Origin: Bacillota bacterium
GTDB lineage: Bacteria; Bacillota; Clostridia; Oscillospirales; CAG-272
Length of the DNA stretch: 51,140 nt
Assembly: GCA_029219205.1 (NCBI GenBank)
Contig: JAQXSY010000078.1
Location: 1-51,140, forward strand
Direction of reading: 5' to 3'
Of this stretch, positions 46,438 through 51,140 are shown in pieces (the first letter of the stretch is position 1; each line of letters opens with the position of its first letter). The notes under the pieces are model-generated. The model ran no database searches. It was not told where the DNA came from and was given only the letters and a program-made list of their open reading frames with translations. The position numbers were made by a program, and so were the translations under genes.

Positions 46438-47325
46438 TTAAAGCTCCTTGCGGTTATATCCGAAATTGTTAAGATTTGCGACATTGTCGCGCCAGTTTTC
46501 CTTGACTTTTACCCAAAGATTAAGATAAACCTTCATGCCGAAGAACTTTTCGAGATCTTCCCTTGCGTAGGTTCCGATGGTTTTGAGCTGTTCGCCGTGC
46601 TTGCCGATAATAATGCCCTTGTGACTTTCGCGTTCGCAGAATATTTCCGCACGGATGCTTATCATTTTGGAGGTTTCGGAAAAATCCTCGATTACGACCG
46701 CGGTGCCGTGAGGGATTTCGTCGTCGAGCGTACGGAGCAGCTTTTCACGGATGATTTCGGCTGCAATCTGACGTTCCGGCTGGTCGGTAATTTCGTCCTC
46801 TTCGAAGAACCAGCTGCCTTCTTTCATAAACTGTTCCGCCTCGTCGAGAACCGTATCGACGCCTTTTCCTTTGAGTGCGGAAATCGGAATAACCGAGGCG
46901 AAATCGTAAAGGTCCTTATAGGCGTTTATGGTTTTTCCGACTGTTTCGCCGTTTGCGGTATCTGTTTTGTTTATTACAAGCAGGGCGGGCAGCTTATTTG
47001 ACTTTAGATGATCGATTATATTAAGCTCGATGTCTCCGGCGGCGCCGTGCGGCTCAACAACGAGTATTGCGGCGTCCGCTTCTCCGATTGTGCCGGTTAC
47101 GGTTTTTACCATATATTGACCGAGCTTTGTACGCGGCTTATGCATTCCGGGCGTGTCAAGGAAAACAAACTGATCCTCTCCGCGCGTCAGAATTCCGGTT
47201 ATACGGTTTCGTGTGGTCTGAGGCTTTTTTGAAACAATGGCGATTTTTTCGCCGGTAAGAGAATTGAGCAGCGTGGACTTGCCTACGTTTGGCCTGCCGA
47301 CAATTGCCATAAAGGCTGTTCTCAT
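46438..47325 (-). CDS. era: GTPase Era
   Basis: The product is 295 residues. The G domain has G1 GRPNVGKST, G3 DTPGMHKP and G4 NKTD; the C-terminal KH domain contains GIIIGKHGEQLKTIG. Era binds 16S rRNA and assists 30S assembly. AAAGGA lies 9 nt before the ATG. It is in an operon after ybeY (24 bp) and before recO, the usual Firmicutes arrangement. Confidence 0.96.
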   Translation of the reverse strand: MRTAFMAIVGRPNVGKSTLLNSLTGEKIAIVSKKPQTTRNRITGILTRGEDQFVFLDTPGMHKPRTKLGQYMVKTVTGTIGEADAAILVVEPHGAAGDIELNIIDHLKSNKLPALLVINKTDTANGETVGKTINAYKDLYDFASVIPISALKGKGVDTVLDEAEQFMKEGSWFFEEDEITDQPERQIAAEIIREKLLRTLDDEIPHGTAVVIEDFSETSKMISIRAEIFCERESHKGIIIGKHGEQLKTIGTYAREDLEKFFGMKVYLNLWVKVKENWRDNVANLNNFGYNRKEL

Positions 47326-47349
47326 GTAAATAAATCCTTTCAGCGTCGG

Positions 47350-47877
47350 TTATTTATTTTCCGCCTTTTCTTTTTCACGGAGTATATTTATGATTTCATC
47401 CTGCCTTGCAAACATATCGCGTTCGTCGTCCGGTCCGGTCTCGTGGTCGTAGCCGAGCAGGTGAAGCGTAGAATGTATGCACAGAAACGCTGTTTCATCA
47501 AAGAAAGCGTTTTGTCCGTCGGGAGTGCTTGAATGCGGGTATGTCTCGGACTGTTCCTTTGCTTTTTCAAGCGAGATTACGATATCTCCGAGAAGCACTC
47601 TTCCGCAGTCAATGTCCGGCTCTCCGCAATCGAGCATCGGAAACGACAGAACGTCTGTGGGCGCGTCCTTGCCGCGGTATTTGTTATTAAGCCTGCGTAT
47701 GCCCGCGTCGTCGGTGAATGTAACCGAGATCTCGGCCGGAGCTTCAAAGCCTTCGAACGCAAGCGTCTCGCGTACCGCTTCGCGAACTGTTTTGCAGAGA
47801 CCTGTGAGTATCGGTACTTTGTTCTGCTTGTTTGAGACTAAAACTTTATATAATTTTTTATAGTTGTGAGTTTTCAA
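47350..47877 (-). CDS. ybeY: Endoribonuclease YbeY
   Basis: The product is about 175 residues. The catalytic zinc motif HSTLHLLGYDH (about 133-143) and the central LNNKYRGKDAPTDVLSFPM identify YbeY, a metalloprotein in 16S rRNA maturation. No ATG is available. TTG at 47877 lies 10 nt after AAAGGA, the same spacing as for era just downstream; TTG at 47886 would be almost adjacent to this site. The N-terminus is a few residues longer than usual. It follows phoH by 22 bp. Confidence 0.92.
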   Translation of the reverse strand: MKTHNYKKLYKVLVSNKQNKVPILTGLCKTVREAVRETLAFEGFEAPAEISVTFTDDAGIRRLNNKYRGKDAPTDVLSFPMLDCGEPDIDCGRVLLGDIVISLEKAKEQSETYPHSSTPDGQNAFFDETAFLCIHSTLHLLGYDHETGPDDERDMFARQDEIINILREKEKAENK

Positions 47878-47899
47878 TCGGATCAAATCCTTTCAGCGG

Positions 47900-48925
47900 T
47901 CAAATTTTTCTGAAAAACGGCTTATCCGCTCTGCGCTCTTCCGCACGCGCTGATTTTTCCCGTTCATATTTGTCGTATGCTTGAATAATCTTCTGAACCA
48001 GACGGTGACGGACAACGTCCCGGTCTGTGAAATTGTGTATTGCGATGCCTTCGATGTCGCGCAGAATACGCGTCGCTTCAACAAGACCGCTTTTCTGACC
48101 GCGCGGAAGATCGGTCTGCGTGATGTCTCCGGTTACAACTGCCCTTGAGTTGAATCCGAGGCGCGTCAGAAACATTTTCATCTGCTCCGGGGTGGTGTTC
48201 TGCGCTTCGTCGAGAATAATAAACGAATCGTCAAGCGTTCTTCCGCGCATATAAGCAAGCGGAGCGATTTCAATCGTACCCTTTTCAACGTGGCGCGCGT
48301 ACGCCTCCGGTCCGAGCATATCATAAAGCGCGTCGTAGAGCGGCCTTAGATACGGATCGATTTTGCTTTGCAGATCGCCCGGAAGATAGCCGAGCCGCTC
48401 GCCCGCTTCAACGGCGGGACGCGTCAGAATAATTCGGTTTACCTCTTTGTCACGCAGCGCGGTGACCGCCATGGCGACCGCCAGATAAGTTTTTCCGGTC
48501 CCGGCAGGGCCGATGCCCATAATAACGGTGTTTTTCTTTATCGCTTCAACGTATTTTCGCTGGCCGACCGTCTTGGCTTTGATCGGCTTGCCTCTAGTTG
48601 TTATGCAAATACAGTCGGAATCAAGCTCGTGCAGTTCATCTTCGCGTCCGTCGTTGACCATACCTATGACGTATTCGACATTCTGTTCGGTCAGGTTTTC
48701 GTTAAGAGTAGACATGGTTTTGAGATAGCTCAGTACGCGGCACGCTTTAATGACCGATTCCTCGTCCGGAGAGCTGACGGTTATTGCGCTGCCCGCGGAG
48801 TTGTCGGAGTCGCGGTTTGTAATTGTTACTCCGTACGCTTTCTCAATTATATCTGTGTTCCTGTCAAAGCTTCCGAAAATTGCCGCCGTCTGACCGGCAT
48901 TGTCTGTGTGTATGCTTTTTTCCAT
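47900..48925 (-). CDS. phoH: PhoH-like ATPase
   Basis: The product is 341 residues. An N-terminal KH-like part (about 15-75) is followed by the ATPase with Walker A GIGPAGTGKTYLA (about 137-149), then RPAVEAGERLGYLPGDL and Walker B FIILDEAQNTTPEQM, and GDITQTDLPRGQKSGL. PhoH proteins are P-loop ATPases linked to RNA metabolism. It lies between yqfD (79 bp) and ybeY as in many Clostridia. AGAGG is the nearest ribosome binding site, at a long spacing of 13 nt from the ATG. Confidence 0.94.
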   Translation of the reverse strand: MEKSIHTDNAGQTAAIFGSFDRNTDIIEKAYGVTITNRDSDNSAGSAITVSSPDEESVIKACRVLSYLKTMSTLNENLTEQNVEYVIGMVNDGREDELHELDSDCICITTRGKPIKAKTVGQRKYVEAIKKNTVIMGIGPAGTGKTYLAVAMAVTALRDKEVNRIILTRPAVEAGERLGYLPGDLQSKIDPYLRPLYDALYDMLGPEAYARHVEKGTIEIAPLAYMRGRTLDDSFIILDEAQNTTPEQMKMFLTRLGFNSRAVVTGDITQTDLPRGQKSGLVEATRILRDIEGIAIHNFTDRDVVRHRLVQKIIQAYDKYEREKSARAEERRADKPFFRKI

Positions 48926-49004
48926 ATAATATTTTTTACCTCTGAAGGATAAAATGTCTGAATATTGTCCGCGCCCCTGCGGATTCCGTTTTTAAAACCT
49001 GCCG

Positions 49005-50306
49005 TTAACTGCCGCGGACGCCAAGCTCACGTGTAACCGCGATGTTTTCAACGCACCTGATTATTACGTTCATGAAAAGCGTTCCGTCTGTGATGTTCCA
49101 GTCGATTGACCGTTCAAGAATATCGGCGTTGCTGAGTTCGGCGCTTGCCGTGTCGTTTATGCGGCGCAGCGCGATGTCGTATGCCTCTTTTTCGGTAAGC
49201 GTAAACTCTTCGTCGAGAATCGGTTCGGCATAAACGCCGGATAAGAATATGGGCAGCGCAATCTCCGGGAGCAGTTTCGAGCCTTTAAATAAAGTGAGAC
49301 GGTCCACCCTTTCTATTTTACCATAACCCGAGGGCAAAATGCTACTGTTTTTATAAATTTTTATTGATTTTGAGAAAAATATTATATTAAGCTCGCGCGC
49401 GTCGAGCTCGCCCTTAATGCTGACTGTGCCGGAAAGCGGGACCTCGGTCTGAAATTCACGCACGGTTTCCGCAAAAACATTTCCCGACGCACGGATGAAT
49501 TTATAAACCTTCCGTTCGTCGGTTCTGCCGGTTTCCCATACTCCGCCGATGAGCAGCTGTCCTTTTTTGACGGTCTGTCCGACTTTTACCTCAGGCTGTC
49601 CCGCGCGGACTTCGGTCCGCACGACATATCCGTCACGGGCGGCAACCATATTTGCCGGCGAACCGTTGTTTTCGTTTGAGCGGTCCGGCACAATGCTTTC
49701 GATAACAACGACTTCGGCTGTCGTACCCGAAAGATTTACTGCGATCCAGGCGATGTCGTCTCGTCCGATCAGGCAGGCGTTGCAAAGCTCATGAAAATCT
49801 ACTCCGGGAATGTAGGATCCGATTCCGAATCCGTAGTCTTTAAGAAGAGCGGTTATTTCTGCGTCTCCTATCTTATCGTTTCCGCTGACGGAAACGTCCC
49901 AAACGAACAGAGTAGACAGACGGAGAAGCGTGAAAAAGATCAGCGCGCCGCACAAAAGACCGGGACGGCGTTTATACCGCCTCAGTATTGCGGGAATACC
50001 GCAGTGTTTTTCGGACACGCCGGCTGATAAATAATCCGGGAAAATTTTGCGGAATTTTTTGCATTCGCCGGGGCTGAGCGTCAGGGAAAGCGCGCCGTCA
50101 TCCGAAATCTGCATATCGGAGTAGTCTATCGCGTGTTTCAGCATAAGATCAAGCGTGTTTGTTGCAAGTGAGTAAGGGAATGTCAGCCGGTACGAGCCGA
50201 AAAAGAAACGTACCGCCGCGGACAGAGTAAACTTTGTGTTGTAACGCGGTTTTTGTCTCCGGCTTTTTTCGGTTTGGGCGTTCACGGATTTTTTATCTCG
50301 TTTCAT
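49005..50306 (-). CDS. yqfD: Sporulation protein YqfD
   Basis: The product is 433 residues. An N-terminal soluble domain (about 1-125) is followed by a transmembrane helix (about 126-146, GLLCGALIFFTLLRLSTLFV) and an extracytoplasmic domain with VWDVSVSGNDKI and DIAWIAVNLSGTTAEV, the YqfD family pattern. In Bacillus yqfD is a sigma-E-dependent gene needed for forespore engulfment or coat assembly. The ATG overlaps the yqfC stop (ATGA), and GGAGGGAGG lies about 11 nt upstream. The N-terminal Lys/Arg-rich tail is longer than usual. Confidence 0.9.
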   Translation of the reverse strand: MKRDKKSVNAQTEKSRRQKPRYNTKFTLSAAVRFFFGSYRLTFPYSLATNTLDLMLKHAIDYSDMQISDDGALSLTLSPGECKKFRKIFPDYLSAGVSEKHCGIPAILRRYKRRPGLLCGALIFFTLLRLSTLFVWDVSVSGNDKIGDAEITALLKDYGFGIGSYIPGVDFHELCNACLIGRDDIAWIAVNLSGTTAEVVVIESIVPDRSNENNGSPANMVAARDGYVVRTEVRAGQPEVKVGQTVKKGQLLIGGVWETGRTDERKVYKFIRASGNVFAETVREFQTEVPLSGTVSIKGELDARELNIIFFSKSIKIYKNSSILPSGYGKIERVDRLTLFKGSKLLPEIALPIFLSGVYAEPILDEEFTLTEKEAYDIALRRINDTASAELSNADILERSIDWNITDGTLFMNVIIRCVENIAVTRELGVRGS

Positions 50307-50593
50307 GCTTTTTTGAACCTCCCTCCGGAGAGCTCTATCGACTCGATACAGCCGCAGATACGCATGTCTTTTCCGAAAAACGACTTAAGCGTCAGCTCGC
50401 TTCCGTTTACCTGCATTGTGCAGTCGCAAAGCTTCAGTTTAACGCTGCTGCTTGAAAACGACAGAACCGCAACGCATTCGTTTACCATAAGACCGTCCGC
50501 CATGCTGAGCGAAAGCCCGGACGCACGGCAGAAGGAGTCTGAGGGCAGCTCCGTCCATTCGGACAGCCTGCGCAGAAATTTTCCGCCTGACAT
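50303..50593 (-). CDS. yqfC: Sporulation protein YqfC (YabP family)
   Basis: The product is 96 residues. The YabP/YqfC pattern is seen in LTVNECVAVLSFSSSSVKL-like strands and the C-terminal LTLKSFFGKDMRICGCIESIEL. It is co-expressed with yqfD in Bacillus spore formation. ATG 50593 is preceded by GGGGGTATAATT; the frame could begin at 50641 but without a ribosome binding site. It is the first gene of the operon running to recO and mutS2. Confidence 0.88.
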   Translation of the reverse strand: MSGGKFLRRLSEWTELPSDSFCRASGLSLSMADGLMVNECVAVLSFSSSSVKLKLCDCTMQVNGSELTLKSFFGKDMRICGCIESIELSGGRFKKA

Positions 50594-50714
50594 AATTATA
50601 CCCCCGAAATCATAAAAATAAACTGTATCGGCTGTATGCATGAGTATAAAACCGTACGTAATAATTCTATGCGGAGAAAATGTTATTTATGGCTTTTTTG
50701 GGCGGAGTTTGGTT

Positions 50715-51140
50715 ATGGAATTACTTAATCTGATGCGCGAGGCGGCGGCAAACGCGCTCACAATGTGCGCCGGTACGCTTATACCGGCATTGTTTCCTTT
50801 TTTCGTTGCCGGAAATTTGCTGAACGCGTGCGGGGCGTTTGAATATGCCGGACGGCTGCTTGATAAACCGTCAAGAACCGTTTTCGGCATTGGCGGCAGC
50901 TTTGCGACCGCATTCCTTATGGGCGCGTGCTGCGGTTATCCGAACGGCGCCAAAACCGTACGCGAATGTTACGACCGGGGCGTCTGTACACGCGGCGAAG
51001 CTGAGACTATGCTTTGTTTTTGCAACAACTGCGGCGCTGCGTATTTGATTTCCGGAGTCGGAGCTTCGCTTACTGGGTCTGCTGCGTTTGGAATTAAGCT
51101 TTGGCTTTGTCAGCTTGCGTCCGCCGCCGCCGTAGGTCTT
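50715..51140 (+). CDS. ylbJ: YlbJ-like sporulation membrane protein (N-terminus only)
   Basis: The visible 142 codons run off the right edge. The sequence begins MELLNLMREAAANALTMCAG and shows helices with PALFPFFVAGNLL, GGSFATAFLMGACCGYPNGA (a nucleoside-recognition or GATE-like motif) and CNNCGAAYLISGVG. This is the pattern of YlbJ, a sigma-E-dependent integral membrane protein needed for spore cortex formation. GGAG lies 7 nt before ATG 50715. It is divergent from yqfC, another spore gene, and shares a 121-bp intergenic region with it. Confidence 0.82.
   Translation, partial: MELLNLMREAAANALTMCAGTLIPALFPFFVAGNLLNACGAFEYAGRLLDKPSRTVFGIGGSFATAFLMGACCGYPNGAKTVRECYDRGVCTRGEAETMLCFCNNCGAAYLISGVGASLTGSAAFGIKLWLCQLASAAAVGL

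Noticed and set aside
50594..50714. Sigma-E promoters between yqfC and the ylbJ-like gene
   Set aside because: CATACA-like hexamers exist on the minus strand, but no matching -35 element at the required spacing was found, so I do not call a site.

Overview
The window looks like a chromosomal segment of an anaerobic, endospore-forming Bacillota bacterium (class Clostridia, probably an uncultured gut lineage). The basis is the spore genes yqfC, yqfD and a ylbJ-like gene, the Firmicutes-type recO/era/ybeY/phoH, mutS2 and remB genes, many clean sigma-A promoters (TTGACA-N17-TATAAT type), AAAGGAG-type ribosome binding sites, and plant- or host-sugar genes (L-rhamnose catabolism, GH29 alpha-L-fucosidase). 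No species can be named from the sequence alone. I see no phage, insertion sequence, CRISPR array or rRNA operon.

Left part (1-21.9 kb), accessory. A minus-strand membrane protein/permease pair is cut by the left edge. It is followed by a transglutaminase-like lipoprotein and a three-gene two-component locus: a 7-TM kinase-like protein without visible ATPase boxes, a histidine kinase and a LuxR-type regulator. Next comes a cell-envelope block: two small minus-strand proteins (one DUF6935-like), a 1121-residue repeat-rich surface protein, a lipoprotein, and a divergent operon of zinc-finger (DUF4428-like), lipoprotein, zinc-ribbon and TPM-domain proteins, ending with a degenerate receiver protein. 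Three promoters of this block carry the same palindrome next to the -35 position, so the block may be one regulon. Then follow an orphan cupin, an XRE regulator divergent from a TM2-domain protein with an operator over the promoter, a tRNA-Leu(CAA), an AGCS amino-acid symporter and the fucosidase.

Middle (22-30 kb). A ribbon-helix-helix protein sits directly upstream of clpB. It is followed by alaS, convergent with clpB, and an orphan solute-binding lipoprotein.

Right part (30-51 kb), housekeeping, almost all on the minus strand. Read in the direction of transcription it is yqfC-yqfD-phoH-ybeY-era-recO-mutS2, then a three-gene sugar insert (TIM-barrel isomerase, rhaB, rhaA), then dnaN-recF-remB-dnaA-gyrB-gyrA. 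The main point of interest is here. dnaA is not first in its cluster but lies between remB and gyrB. A 47-bp relic of a second dnaA 5' end lies just upstream of it. DnaA-box clusters flank gyrB instead of dnaA. GyrB also carries Asn where nearly all gyrases have the Asp of the EGDSAGG motif. A ylbJ-like gene runs off the right edge, divergent from yqfC.
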